The notes below the pieces were generated by a model. The model searched no databases, was not told the DNA's origin, and was given only the letters and a program-made list of their open reading frames with translations. From Tsuneonella mangrovi (GTDB lineage Bacteria; Pseudomonadota; Alphaproteobacteria; Sphingomonadales; Sphingomonadaceae), in NCBI RefSeq assembly GCF_002269345.1, contig NZ_CP022889.1:1612001-1676000 (forward strand): 64,000 bases of DNA, given 5' to 3'. The translations under genes and the position numbers were made by a program. Positions 17,045 to 25,814 of the stretch are shown piece after piece (within the stretch, counting starts at the first letter, position 1; every line of letters begins with the position of its first letter).

Positions 17045-17562
17045 CCAGGCCCGATACCGATCGGATGATCCGGGTCGATCAGGCCGGGGAATTCGGTGCG
17101 ACCCGGATCTATGCCGGGCAGCTGGCGGTAATGGGCGATCGCGGACCCGATTCCGGCGAAATTTCCGCGATGGCTGCGCAGGAAGAAGGCCACCGCGCGC
17201 GATTCGACGCGCTGATGGCACAGCGCGGAGTGCGCCCGACGCTGCTCCAGCCGTTTTGGTCGGTTGCAGGGTTCGCGCTGGGTGCCGGGACCGCGCTGAT
17301 CGGCCCCAAAGCGGCAATGGCGTGCACCGCCGCTATCGAGATCGAGATCGACCGGCACTACTCCGCGCAGCTCGACGAGCTCGAGGCCGATGGCAGCGAT
17401 CCGGAACTTGCCGAAATAATCGCCGAGTTCCGTGACGACGAACGCGAGCATCGCGACACCGCATTGGAGCGCGGGGCAGAGCAGGCCCCGGCCTATCCTG
17501 TACTGTCCGGCGCGATCCGGCTCGGATGCCGACTTGCGATCCGGCTGGCCGAGCGTATCTAG
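17041..17562 (+). CDS. coq7: Demethoxyubiquinone hydroxylase, Coq7 family
   Basis: A 173-residue di-iron enzyme that hydroxylates demethoxyubiquinone in ubiquinone synthesis, at the membrane. Iron ligands are visible: E17 in DQAGEFGAT, EEGH at 48-51, a glutamate in AAIEIEIDRHY, and FRDDEREHRD near the C-terminus. A hydrophobic hairpin (WSVAGFALGAGTALIGPKAA) gives interfacial membrane binding. Start ATG at 17041, overlapping the dsbB stop. A longer in-frame reading from 16858 lies inside dsbB and was rejected. Confidence 0.93.
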   Translation: MTRPDTDRMIRVDQAGEFGATRIYAGQLAVMGDRGPDSGEISAMAAQEEGHRARFDALMAQRGVRPTLLQPFWSVAGFALGAGTALIGPKAAMACTAAIEIEIDRHYSAQLDELEADGSDPELAEIIAEFRDDEREHRDTALERGAEQAPAYPVLSGAIRLGCRLAIRLAERI

Positions 17563-17680
17563 TTCAGGAAGGCGCTGCCCAGGGGTCGGGGGGGGCGCTT
17601 CACAACCGGTTCAGTCGCCCTGTGATCTTTGCAGGGCCAACGCAATGGCTGGCCGCCGAAACGGCCGAAGGGGAATACCG

Positions 17681-18334
17681 ATGACCACGATCCGATTGCT
17701 TGCGCTCCCTCTCCTCGCCGCATCGGCGCTGTGGGCGCTCCCCGCAGCAGCGCAGGACGCCACTTCGCCAGCAGGCACTCCAGCCGGAACGCCCGACGAA
17801 GGCTCCGTCAACATGGTCATCATCTACGGCCAGGACAAATGTCCGCAGTCGACCGAAGCCGAAATCACCGTCTGCGCAAGGCGGCCTGAAGGCGACCGTT
17901 ATCGCATCCCACAGCCGCTGCGCGGATCGGACAGTCCGGAAAATACTTCGTGGACGCGGCGGGTCGAACAGCTCGAGACCGTCGGCAAGTTCGGCGCAAT
18001 GTCGTGTTCGCCTATCGGCGCGGGCGGGTTCACCGGCTGCACCCAGGCGCTGGTCAACGCCGCCTATGCCGCCAAGCGCAACGGCAGCGACGTCAAGTTC
18101 AGCGAATTGATCGACAAGGCCCGGCAGGAGCGTCTGTCGACGATCGATGCGGATGCCGCCGCCGAACAGGCGCGGGTCGAGCAGATCGAGAAGGAATACA
18201 TGGACCGGCTCAAGAAGGAGCGCGACGCCACCGCACCCGGCGAAAAGGGCCAGCCGGCCAGCGATCCTTCGCAGGACAACGGCGAACGCAAGACCGCCGA
18301 CGTGCCCCCGCTGGCCAAGCCACCGGGTGAATGA
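17681..18334 (+). CDS. Secreted hypothetical protein
   Basis: A 217-residue protein I do not recognise. A signal peptide (LALPLLAASALWALPAAA, cleavage before QDA) is clear, with GAAGGGG-type ribosome binding bases ahead of the ATG at 17681. The mature part has four cysteines, in DKCPQS, VCARRP, MSCSPI and GCTQAL, probably two periplasmic disulfides. A charged coiled-coil stretch (ARVEQIEKEYMDRLKKERDA) and a Pro/Lys-rich disordered tail follow. It stands alone between coq7 and wecB. Proteins of this pattern occur in sphingomonads without assigned function. Confidence 0.75.
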   Translation: MTTIRLLALPLLAASALWALPAAAQDATSPAGTPAGTPDEGSVNMVIIYGQDKCPQSTEAEITVCARRPEGDRYRIPQPLRGSDSPENTSWTRRVEQLETVGKFGAMSCSPIGAGGFTGCTQALVNAAYAAKRNGSDVKFSELIDKARQERLSTIDADAAAEQARVEQIEKEYMDRLKKERDATAPGEKGQPASDPSQDNGERKTADVPPLAKPPGE

Positions 18335-18405
18335 ACCGGGACCGGCCGCAAAAAGGCGCCGGGCCGCATAGGCTAATTTAAGCATTCGTGGTTAATGCGC
18401 GAGGC

Positions 18406-19530
18406 ATGACCGCACCGCGCAAGATTCTCACAGTATTCGGGACCCGTCCCGAGGCGATCAAGCTGTTCCCGCTGGTCCATGCGCTCGACGCCGACCCGCG
18501 GTTCGTCTCGCGTGTAGCAGTGTCGGGGCAGCATCGCGGGATGCTCGACCAGGTGCTCCAAATCGCCGAAATCGCCCCGCACCACGACCTTGCGGTGATG
18601 CAACCCAACCAGACGCTCGACGCGCTCACCGCTAACCTGCTGCTCGGCCTCGGCAAGGTGATGGATGAAGAGAAACCCGACTGGGTGATCGTGCAAGGCG
18701 ATACCGCCACGGCGATGGCGGGAGGACTGGCAGCCTATTACCGCCAGATCCCGGTCGCGCACGTCGAGGCGGGGCTCCGCAGCGGCAATATCTACCACCC
18801 ATGGCCAGAGGAAGTGAACCGCAAGATCGTCGGCTCGTTCGCCGCGCTGCACCTGGCCCCGACGCAGACTGCCGCCGATGCGCTGCTGGCGGAGAACGCC
18901 GCAGCGGATACCGTCCACGTTACCGGCAACACCGTGATCGACGCGCTCCACTGGGTCACCGCCAAGATCGAGCGCGAGCCGCAGCTCGCGTCGGGGCTTG
19001 CCGCACTCGAAGCGCGGTTCGCGGGCAAGCGGATCATCGGCATGACCAGCCACCGGCGCGAGAATTTCGGCGAAGGCATGGAAGCGATCGCCAGCGCGGT
19101 GACCCGGCTCGCCGCACGAGACGATGTCGCGGTGATCTTCCCGGTCCACCTCAATCCCAACGTCCGCGCGGTGATGAACCAGCGGTTGGCGGGATACGAC
19201 AACATCGCGCTGATCGAACCGCTCGACTACCCGCACTTCGCCCGCCTGCTGGCGATCGCGGACATCATGTTGACCGACAGCGGCGGGGTGCAGGAAGAGG
19301 CCCCCGCGCTCGGCAAGCCGGTGCTGGTCATGCGCGAGACGACCGAGCGGCCCGAAGGCGTTGCTGCTGGCACCGCAAAGCTCGTCGGAACCGATGCCGA
19401 TGCCATCGTGCGCGAAACCGAGCGGCTGCTCGACGATGCTCAGGCTTACGAAGCGATGGCGCGGGCGCACAACCCGTTCGGCGATGGGCACGCCAGCCGG
19501 CGGATCGTCGAGTTGCTCGCGAGCGCCTGA
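18406..19530 (+). CDS. wecB: UDP-N-acetylglucosamine 2-epimerase (non-hydrolysing)
   Basis: A 374-residue GT-B fold enzyme converting UDP-GlcNAc to UDP-ManNAc. Diagnostic segments are VFGTRPEAIKLFPLVHAL, VQGDTATAMAGGLAA, HVEAGLRSGNIYHPWPEEVN, TGNTVIDAL, MTSHRRENFG and LTDSGGVQEEAPALGKPVLV. The in-frame GTG at 18388 is an alternative start; the ATG at 18406 fits the family N-terminus. It is convergent with ugd (19 bases between stops). It opens the nucleotide-sugar block of the polysaccharide region. No UDP-ManNAc dehydrogenase is next to it. Confidence 0.94.
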   Translation: MTAPRKILTVFGTRPEAIKLFPLVHALDADPRFVSRVAVSGQHRGMLDQVLQIAEIAPHHDLAVMQPNQTLDALTANLLLGLGKVMDEEKPDWVIVQGDTATAMAGGLAAYYRQIPVAHVEAGLRSGNIYHPWPEEVNRKIVGSFAALHLAPTQTAADALLAENAAADTVHVTGNTVIDALHWVTAKIEREPQLASGLAALEARFAGKRIIGMTSHRRENFGEGMEAIASAVTRLAARDDVAVIFPVHLNPNVRAVMNQRLAGYDNIALIEPLDYPHFARLLAIADIMLTDSGGVQEEAPALGKPVLVMRETTERPEGVAAGTAKLVGTDADAIVRETERLLDDAQAYEAMARAHNPFGDGHASRRIVELLASA

Positions 19531-19549
19531 ACGGCGCGCGGGCTAAGTC

Positions 19550-20860
19550 TCAGGCCCGGCCGATACTGGTGTAGGCAAAGCCCATCGCACGCACGTCTTC
19601 CGGGCGGTAGATGTTGCGCAAGTCGACCATCACCGGCTTCTTGGCGAGTTGCTTGACGCGGGCAAGGTCGAGCGCGCGGAACGCGTCCCACTCGGTGACG
19701 ATCGCAATCGTATCGGCGCCTTCGATCGCGGCATAGGGATCGCTGCACATCGTCACTTCGGGCATCAACGGCTTGGCCAGCTCCATCCCTTCAGGATCGT
19801 AGGCGGCGATTTCGACGCCCGCATCGCTCAATGCCTGGGCAATCGCGATGGCCGGCGAATCGCGCATGTCGTCGGTGTTCGGCTTGAACGTGAGGCCGAG
19901 CAGCGCGACCCGCTTGCCGCGCGCTGCTTCGGTTCCGCCGAGCGCTTCGATCACCTTGCGGCCCATCGCCCGCTTGCGGCTGTCGTTGACCTTGACCACC
20001 GCCTCGACGATCCGCACCGGACTGTCGAAGTCCTCCGCAGTCTTGAGCAGCGCGAGGGTATCTTTGGGGAAGCAGCTCCCTCCATAGCCGGGGCCGGCGT
20101 GGAGGAACTTGGCGCCGATGCGGTTGTCCATCCCGATCCCGCGCGACACGTCCTGTACGTCTGCACCGACCTTCTCGCACAGGTCGGCCATTTCGTTGAT
20201 GAAGGTGATCTTGGTCGCGAGGAAGGCGTTGGCGGCGTACTTGATCAGCTCGCTCGACCGGCGGTTGACGAACAGGATCGGCGATTCGTTGAGGAACAGC
20301 GGGCGATAGACCTCGCTCATCACTTCGCGCCCGAAGTCGTCTTCCGCGCCGATCACGATCCGGTCGGGGCGTTTGAAGTCGCCGATAGCGGCGCCTTCGC
20401 GCAAGAACTCGGGGTTGGAGACCACTGCCACGCGGTGCTTGCAGCCGCTCTCGGCAATGATCCGCTCGACTTCGTCGCCGGTACCGACCGGCACGGTCGA
20501 CTTGGTCACGACCACGGCATCGTTCGCGAGGCTCTCGCCGACTTCCTGCGCCACGGCATAAACGAAGCTGAGGTCCGCGTGCCCGTCACCCCGGCGACTC
20601 GGGGTGCCGACCGCGATGAAGATCGCCGCAGCATCCTTGATGCCCGCGGCAAGGTCGGTGGTGAATGACAGGCGACCTGCCTTGACGTTGGCATCGACCA
20701 GCGCATCGAGGCCCGGCTCGTAGATCGGCATCACCCCTTCGTGCAGGCGGTCGATCTTCGACTGGTCCTTGTCGATGCAGACCACGTCGTGCCCGAAGTC
20801 GGCAAAACAGGCCCCCGATACCAGCCCGACATAGCCCGAGCCGACCATTGCGATTTTCAT
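19550..20860 (-). CDS. ugd: UDP-glucose 6-dehydrogenase
   Basis: A 436-residue NAD-dependent enzyme making UDP-glucuronate from UDP-glucose. The N-terminal Rossmann domain starts MKIAMVGSGYVGLVSGACFA, TKSTVPVGTG follows, and the catalytic cysteine lies in GPGYGGSCFPKDTLALL. The C-terminal binding domain has VALLGLTFKPNTDDMRDSPA. The ATG at 20860 has GAGGA seven bases upstream; the longer reading to 20893 is rejected. It is 72 bases downstream of the UDP-glucuronate epimerase-like gene on the same strand, so the pair can deliver UDP-GlcA and UDP-GalA. Confidence 0.95.
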   Translation of the reverse strand: MKIAMVGSGYVGLVSGACFADFGHDVVCIDKDQSKIDRLHEGVMPIYEPGLDALVDANVKAGRLSFTTDLAAGIKDAAAIFIAVGTPSRRGDGHADLSFVYAVAQEVGESLANDAVVVTKSTVPVGTGDEVERIIAESGCKHRVAVVSNPEFLREGAAIGDFKRPDRIVIGAEDDFGREVMSEVYRPLFLNESPILFVNRRSSELIKYAANAFLATKITFINEMADLCEKVGADVQDVSRGIGMDNRIGAKFLHAGPGYGGSCFPKDTLALLKTAEDFDSPVRIVEAVVKVNDSRKRAMGRKVIEALGGTEAARGKRVALLGLTFKPNTDDMRDSPAIAIAQALSDAGVEIAAYDPEGMELAKPLMPEVTMCSDPYAAIEGADTIAIVTEWDAFRALDLARVKQLAKKPVMVDLRNIYRPEDVRAMGFAYTSIGRA

Positions 20861-20932
20861 GCGTAATTCCTCGAAACGCGTGGTGCGCGCCATCTAGGGC
20901 GCATGGCATTGCCGATCAACCGCAAGCGGCGA

Positions 20933-21928
20933 TTAGAGGCCGTGGTAGTCCTTGTACCACGCGACGAAGGCGGGGAAGCCCTGCTCCACCGTCGTGGTAG
21001 GCGCAAAACCGATGTCGTGGGCGATCGCGTCAATATCTGCATAAGTGCGCAGCACGTCGCCCGGCTGCATTCCCAGCATCTCGACTTGCGCCTTTCGCCC
21101 GCACGCTTGCTCGATCACGCCGATGACCTTCATCAACTCTTCGGGCTGGTTGTTGCCGATGTTGTAGATCGTGTGCGGCGACACGCTGCCGCCCGGCTTG
21201 GCGGTGCCGTCATCTGCGGGCGGTGCGTCGAGACAAGCAAGCACGCCGCTGACAATATCGTCGATATAGGTGAAATCGCGCTGCATCCGGCCGTGATTGA
21301 ACACCGGGATCGGTTCGCCCTTTAGGATCTTCGAAGTGAAGATCCACGGCATCATGTCGGGCCGCCCCCAGGGGCCGTAGACGGTAAAGAACCTGAGGCC
21401 GGTGAGCGGGATGCGATAGAGGTGCGCGTAGGTCTCGCTCATCAGCTCGTCGGCCTTCTTTGTCGCGGCGTAGAGCGAATATGGGTGGTCGACCCGGTCA
21501 TCGACCGAGAACGGCACCTTGTCGTTGCCACCATAGACCGAGCTCGAGCTGGCATAGACCATGTGCCCGACCTCGCGCTGGCGGGCAAACTCGAGCAGGT
21601 TGAGGTGCCCGACTATGTTCGATTCGACATAGGCGTGCGGGTTTTCGAGCGAGTAACGCACCCCGGGCTGCGCGCCGAGGTGGACGATGCGCTCGAATTC
21701 CTCACCTTCGAGCGCGGCAGAAAGCGCGCCGCGATCGGCGAAGTCGACTTGCGTGAAGGCAAAATCGCCCTCCGCAGCTGAAACGCGCGCGATGCGATCG
21801 CGCTTGAGCGAAGCCGGGTAATAGTCGTTGAGGCTGTCGATCCCCAGCACGCTGTCGCCGCGCGCCGCTAGTGCCTCGCTGACGGCAGCGCCGATGAATC
21901 CAGCCGTGCCGGTCACCAGGATTCTCAC
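20933..21928 (-). CDS. NAD-dependent epimerase, probable UDP-glucuronate 4-epimerase
   Basis: A 331-residue extended short-chain dehydrogenase. It has NAD-binding TGTAGFIG at residues 6-13, IDSLNDYYPASLKRDR, which is characteristic of UDP-glucuronate 4-epimerases, and the catalytic pair in DHPYSLYAATKKADE (Y-x3-K). RFFTVYGPWGRPDMM is also typical. The product would be UDP-galacturonate from the Ugd product. It is transcribed leftward from the 332-base divergent region that also serves the dehydratase/wza/wzc block. Confidence 0.88.
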   Translation of the reverse strand: MRILVTGTAGFIGAAVSEALAARGDSVLGIDSLNDYYPASLKRDRIARVSAAEGDFAFTQVDFADRGALSAALEGEEFERIVHLGAQPGVRYSLENPHAYVESNIVGHLNLLEFARQREVGHMVYASSSSVYGGNDKVPFSVDDRVDHPYSLYAATKKADELMSETYAHLYRIPLTGLRFFTVYGPWGRPDMMPWIFTSKILKGEPIPVFNHGRMQRDFTYIDDIVSGVLACLDAPPADDGTAKPGGSVSPHTIYNIGNNQPEELMKVIGVIEQACGRKAQVEMLGMQPGDVLRTYADIDAIAHDIGFAPTTTVEQGFPAFVAWYKDYHGL

Positions 21929-21989
21929 GTGCCAGCTTCCTTTCCCATTGCGGCAACGCCCTTAGCCGAACCTTTCGCACCAAGCCGTT

Positions 21990-22003
21990 AAGCGCAAGCG
22001 CTT
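21990..22003. promoter_or_regulatory. 14-base palindrome, possible operator
   Basis: AAGCGC-AA-GCGCTT, perfectly symmetric, 62 bases upstream of the epimerase start. The spacer is too short for a hairpin, so protein binding is more likely than RNA structure. Chance occurrence cannot be excluded. Confidence 0.35.
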
Positions 22004-22203
22004 TCGCAGGCGCAACCCGTTCCTAAGCGCTCTCGGTAGCGGTGATTTTCGCAAGACCATCGTGCTTTAGGCGGGGCTTTATTGGCTTGCTTGCACCAAG
22101 GGGCACCGCTAAGCCGCCCGCTTGACGCACGGTAGCGGCCTGCGGCTGAATTGGGGCAAGATGGCATCGCGTCGCCGCACGGGGGGACCGAGCAAGCGAA
22201 TGC

Positions 22204-22217
22204 GGGGAACTTTCCCC
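22204..22217. promoter_or_regulatory. 14-base palindrome upstream of the dehydratase gene
   Basis: GGGGAA-CT-TTCCCC, perfectly symmetric, about 44 bases before the GTG at 22261. The position suits an operator near the transcription start. Confidence 0.35.
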
Positions 22218-22260
22218 TTTCCTGAGCGCTTTGGTGCGGACGATCGGGAGGTATGACATC

Positions 22261-24264
22261 GTGGGTGGTAGTTCGGGGCGGCCGCGCCCCGCAATCGAAT
22301 CCGTCGAGACCGGTGGCCGCTTCGAAGCCCTGGTGTTCGGCGTATTCCTGAAGCTGCTGGCGATCGACCGCCCTCGCAAGCGGCTGCTGGTGTGGGGCCT
22401 CGACCTGGTCGCCTGCACGATGGCGGTGTTCCTGGCGTTTTCGCTGCGCGTCGGCGCACTTTCGTTCCCGTTCGCGCCGCCGATGATCTTCCTCGGCGCT
22501 GCGGTGCCGCTGTTCACGGCCGTGTTCTACTGGCGTCACGTCTACCACAGCATCTTCCGCTATTCAGGGGGCCGCACGATCGCCCAGCTGGCAACTGCGG
22601 TGGCGATTTACTCGCTGCCGCTGCTGGTCGTGTTCCTGATCATCGGGATTCGCGAGATCCCGCGGACCGTGGCGTTCCTGCAGCCGATGATCTTCTTTTT
22701 GCTGGTGGCAGCGATCCGCATCGGCGCGCGCTACATCCTTACCGACCTGCTCAATGCGCGCGGGCGCGGCGGGAAGATGAAATACGTGCTGGTCTACGGC
22801 GCAGGCAACGCGGGCCAGCAGCTGGCGATGTCGTCGCGCCACGATCCCGGACTGTCGGTCATCGGCTTCCTCGACGACGACGCGCGGCTCGACGGGCAGC
22901 GGCTCGATGGGCTGCCGGTCTACCATAGCAGCGCGCTGGCAAAGCTGATCGAACGGGTCCACGTCGACATGATCCTGTTGGCGATGCCCAATACTTCACG
23001 CGCACGCCGGGCCGAAATCGTCAGCGAGCTGCGCCCGTTCCACGTCGAAGTAATGACCCTGCCCGACCTCGGCCAGCTGGTCGACGGCAAGGTCTCGGTC
23101 AGCGACTTGCGCCAGATCCAGATCGAGGATGTGCTGGGACGCGATGCAGTGCAGCCCAACGAACTGCTACTTTCGCGGACGGTCGTGGGCAAGGCGGTGA
23201 TGGTCACCGGCGCCGGCGGTTCGATCGGAAGCGAGCTGTGCCGCCAGATCATTGCGCTGCGCCCCCGGATGCTGGTGCTGGTCGAAATGACCGAGCATGC
23301 GCTGTACCTGATCGAAGACGAGTTGCGCGCGTGGCTCGCGGCGAACGACCAGCAAATCGAGCTTGTCCCTGAGCTGCTGTCGGTCACCGATACCGATGGG
23401 GTTGAACGGATTTTCGCCCGCTATCGTCCGGACACGGTTTTCCACGCCGCCGCCTACAAGCACGTCCCGCTTGTCGAAGCGAACCCGCTCAACGGCCTTG
23501 GCAACAATGTGTTCGGAACGCTGGCGCTGGCTCGCGCCGCCCGCCATCACAAGGTTGGGCGGTTTATCCTGATCAGCACGGACAAGGCGGTGCGTCCAAC
23601 CAACGTGATGGGCGCATCGAAGCGGATTTGCGAGCTGGTTCTCCAGGCGATCGCGGAGACGATAAAGCACGAAGGCAAAGGCGGCGAAGACGACGAGACA
23701 ATTTTTTCGATGGTCCGTTTCGGAAACGTACTCGGTTCTAGCGGCTCGGTCGTCCCGCGCTTCCAGCAGCAGATCAAGGCGGGCGGACCGGTCACCCTGA
23801 CGCATCGCGACGTGACCCGATACTTCATGACCATTCCCGAGGCCGCGCAGCTCGTCATGCAGGCGGGCGCGATGGCGACAGGTGGCGAGGTTTTCGTCCT
23901 CGACATGGGCGAACCGGTGCGGATTTTCGACCTTGCCCGAACGATGATCGAGCTCGCGGGATTGACCGTGCGTGACGAAGCACGGCCAGATGGCGATATC
24001 GAGATAGTCGAGATCGGGCTGCGCCCGGGCGAAAAGCTCTATGAAGAGCTGCTGATCGGCAACACCCGCGAGCCCACCCAGCATGCCAAGATCATGCGTT
24101 CGGCCGAGCATATGATCCCCGAGGCCGAACTCACTTCCAAGCTCGGGCAAATGCGTGAGGCCATTGCGGCCGGGCAGCGCGACACCGCCCTCGCGATCAT
24201 GCGTAAGCTAGTGCCCGAATACGCCCCGGGTAATGCCAGCGGCGACGCGGCGGCGGCAGGTTGA
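22261..24264 (+). CDS. Membrane-bound nucleoside-diphosphate-sugar 4,6-dehydratase (WbpM/CapD/EpsC type)
   Basis: A 667-residue two-part protein. The N-terminal region carries four predicted transmembrane helices (residues about 40-165) and a CoA-binding-like Rossmann domain (VYGAGNAGQQLAMS). The C-terminal SDR domain has TGAGGSIGSELCRQI, FHAAAYKHVPLVE, STDKAVRPTNVMGASKR and VRFGNVLGSSGSVVP. The class converts UDP-GlcNAc to the 4-keto-6-deoxy sugar, feeding aminotransferases of the PglE/EpsN type; one such enzyme lies at 34.7-35.8 kb. Start: a TTG at 22231 is possible, but the GTG at 22261 has GGGAGG nine bases upstream. Confidence 0.92.
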   Translation: MGGSSGRPRPAIESVETGGRFEALVFGVFLKLLAIDRPRKRLLVWGLDLVACTMAVFLAFSLRVGALSFPFAPPMIFLGAAVPLFTAVFYWRHVYHSIFRYSGGRTIAQLATAVAIYSLPLLVVFLIIGIREIPRTVAFLQPMIFFLLVAAIRIGARYILTDLLNARGRGGKMKYVLVYGAGNAGQQLAMSSRHDPGLSVIGFLDDDARLDGQRLDGLPVYHSSALAKLIERVHVDMILLAMPNTSRARRAEIVSELRPFHVEVMTLPDLGQLVDGKVSVSDLRQIQIEDVLGRDAVQPNELLLSRTVVGKAVMVTGAGGSIGSELCRQIIALRPRMLVLVEMTEHALYLIEDELRAWLAANDQQIELVPELLSVTDTDGVERIFARYRPDTVFHAAAYKHVPLVEANPLNGLGNNVFGTLALARAARHHKVGRFILISTDKAVRPTNVMGASKRICELVLQAIAETIKHEGKGGEDDETIFSMVRFGNVLGSSGSVVPRFQQQIKAGGPVTLTHRDVTRYFMTIPEAAQLVMQAGAMATGGEVFVLDMGEPVRIFDLARTMIELAGLTVRDEARPDGDIEIVEIGLRPGEKLYEELLIGNTREPTQHAKIMRSAEHMIPEAELTSKLGQMREAIAAGQRDTALAIMRKLVPEYAPGNASGDAAAAG

Positions 24265-24274
24265 CGGAGAGCGC

Positions 24275-25750
24275 ATGGCAAACGGCATAACTTCGCGTCG
24301 TCGGTCGCATCGCCCCAGCGGCTCACACGGCAGTTCGCGACATCGCAGCAAGGGCTCCTTCTTGCAGCGGCTGGGGGCGCCACGCGCGCGCTTCTGGGTT
24401 TTCGCGACCCTCGTCATCGGGGCGTTCCTGATGGGCGGAAGTGCCCGCCCGGACATTCAGTCGCTTGCTTTCCTGCGCCCGTTCGCGATCGCGCTGGGGG
24501 CCTATGCCCTGATCGTAATCGACCGCGAGACCGTGCGTCCGTTCGCTGTCCCACTGACGCTGCTCGCGCTACTCGCCATGGTAATGATCGGGCAGCTCAT
24601 CCCGCTTCCGCACAGCCTGTGGAGCGGCCTGCCCGAGCGCGGGATCGTCGACCAGATCGGCACCACTATGGGGATGACGGATCTCGCCCGCCCGCTGTCG
24701 CTGGCACCCGAGAGGACAGTCAATGCCCTGATGTCGCTTTCCGTCCCGGCGGCTGCTTTGCTGCTCTATGCGGTGCAGGACCGCGCGTTCCGTAAGCGCG
24801 CGCTGTCGCTGTTCCTGATGGTTGCGATCGGCTCTGCATTGCTCGGGATGCTGCAGATATCCGGCGGAAGCGGCAGCGCGTTCTACACCTATCGCGTGGT
24901 CAACGATGGTTCGCCGGTCGGACTATTCGCTAACCGCAACCACCAGGGTGTGTTCCTTGCGTGCATGGTCTTGCTGTCGACCTGGTACATGACCGCGGTC
25001 GATCGCAAGGATGTGCGCGCGCCGATCCGATTGGCGTTCGGGGCAGGAACCTTCCTCCTGACCTTCGTACTGGTACTGGTGACCGGATCGCGAGCCGGAT
25101 TGCTGGCTCTGGGGCTTACCGGCATCGCCAGCGCGTGGCTGCTATCGCACAGCGGCTTGATACCTCGCCAATTCCGCATTGCGCGGTGGCGGATCGACCG
25201 GAAGTATGTGTTGGCCGGACTAGCCACCGCGCTCGCGTTGGTGGTCGTTGCCGCCGTTATCCAGGCGCGCTCGCTGTCGATCGATCGGCTGGTCGATTCG
25301 ATCGGGAGCGAGGACACCGCAGACCTGCGCGCACAACTTGTGCCAATCCTGTGGCACATGACCAAGAGCTTCCTGCCCTTCGGTTCGGGTTTCGGATCGT
25401 TCGAATACAGCTACCACCTGTTCGAACCTGTCAGCCTGCTCAGCCCCCGCTATCTCAACCAGGCGCACAACGACTGGGCACAATTTGCGATCGAGGGCGG
25501 GCTACCTGCACTACTGGTGCTGGCCGGGTTCATCGGTTGGCTGGGCGTTCGCTTGCGAGGGATCTGGCGTGCGCCGGACGGCCCGCTACGCGATCGCGGC
25601 CTTGCCGCCGGCTTTATCGTGCTGGTGATTGGCCTTGCCAGCGCGGTGGATTACCCGCTGCGAACCCCGGCAATGATGGCGTTCTTTGCGATTTTGGTTG
25701 CAGTCATCGCCGATTGCGGGTTCAGGCTGGCGCAAAGCGGACAGCGTTAA
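24275..25750 (+). CDS. O-antigen ligase/polymerase-like membrane protein (Wzy/WaaL family)
   Basis: A 491-residue protein. A basic Ser/Arg-rich cytoplasmic tail of about 40 residues is followed by roughly 12 predicted transmembrane helices. There is a large periplasmic loop with FLPFGSGFGSFEYSYHLFEP and HNDWAQFAIEGGLPALLVLA, the typical Wzy_C signature region. VTGSRAGLLALGL is the conserved Arg helix. GGAG lies five bases before the ATG at 24275. It could polymerise the repeat units or ligate the chain to an acceptor. A second polymerase candidate lies at 31.4-32.7 kb, so the split of roles is unknown. Confidence 0.83.
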   Translation: MANGITSRRRSHRPSGSHGSSRHRSKGSFLQRLGAPRARFWVFATLVIGAFLMGGSARPDIQSLAFLRPFAIALGAYALIVIDRETVRPFAVPLTLLALLAMVMIGQLIPLPHSLWSGLPERGIVDQIGTTMGMTDLARPLSLAPERTVNALMSLSVPAAALLLYAVQDRAFRKRALSLFLMVAIGSALLGMLQISGGSGSAFYTYRVVNDGSPVGLFANRNHQGVFLACMVLLSTWYMTAVDRKDVRAPIRLAFGAGTFLLTFVLVLVTGSRAGLLALGLTGIASAWLLSHSGLIPRQFRIARWRIDRKYVLAGLATALALVVVAAVIQARSLSIDRLVDSIGSEDTADLRAQLVPILWHMTKSFLPFGSGFGSFEYSYHLFEPVSLLSPRYLNQAHNDWAQFAIEGGLPALLVLAGFIGWLGVRLRGIWRAPDGPLRDRGLAAGFIVLVIGLASAVDYPLRTPAMMAFFAILVAVIADCGFRLAQSGQR

Positions 25751-25814
25751 GTGCTTTACGCTGCATTTCATCACGCCTAGCATCGCGATAGTTTCAGGGA
25801 TCAATACGAAAATC

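Larger units (their letters stand above)
21929..22260. promoter_or_regulatory. Divergent control region of the polysaccharide locus
   Basis: 332 bases between the leftward epimerase/ugd pair and the rightward dehydratase-wza-wzc block. I see no supported gene; short ORFs on the minus strand here run on into Arg/Pro-rich nonsense. It holds two 14-base palindromes (listed separately) and an AG-rich ribosome binding site (GGGAGG) just before the GTG at 22261. It is the natural place for regulation of both blocks. Confidence 0.55.

Noticed and set aside
22023-22548. Minus-strand frames (164-186 codons) in the divergent polysaccharide control region
   Set aside because: Compositionally Arg/Pro/Ser-rich, overlap the dehydratase 5' end, and have no supported start site or domain.
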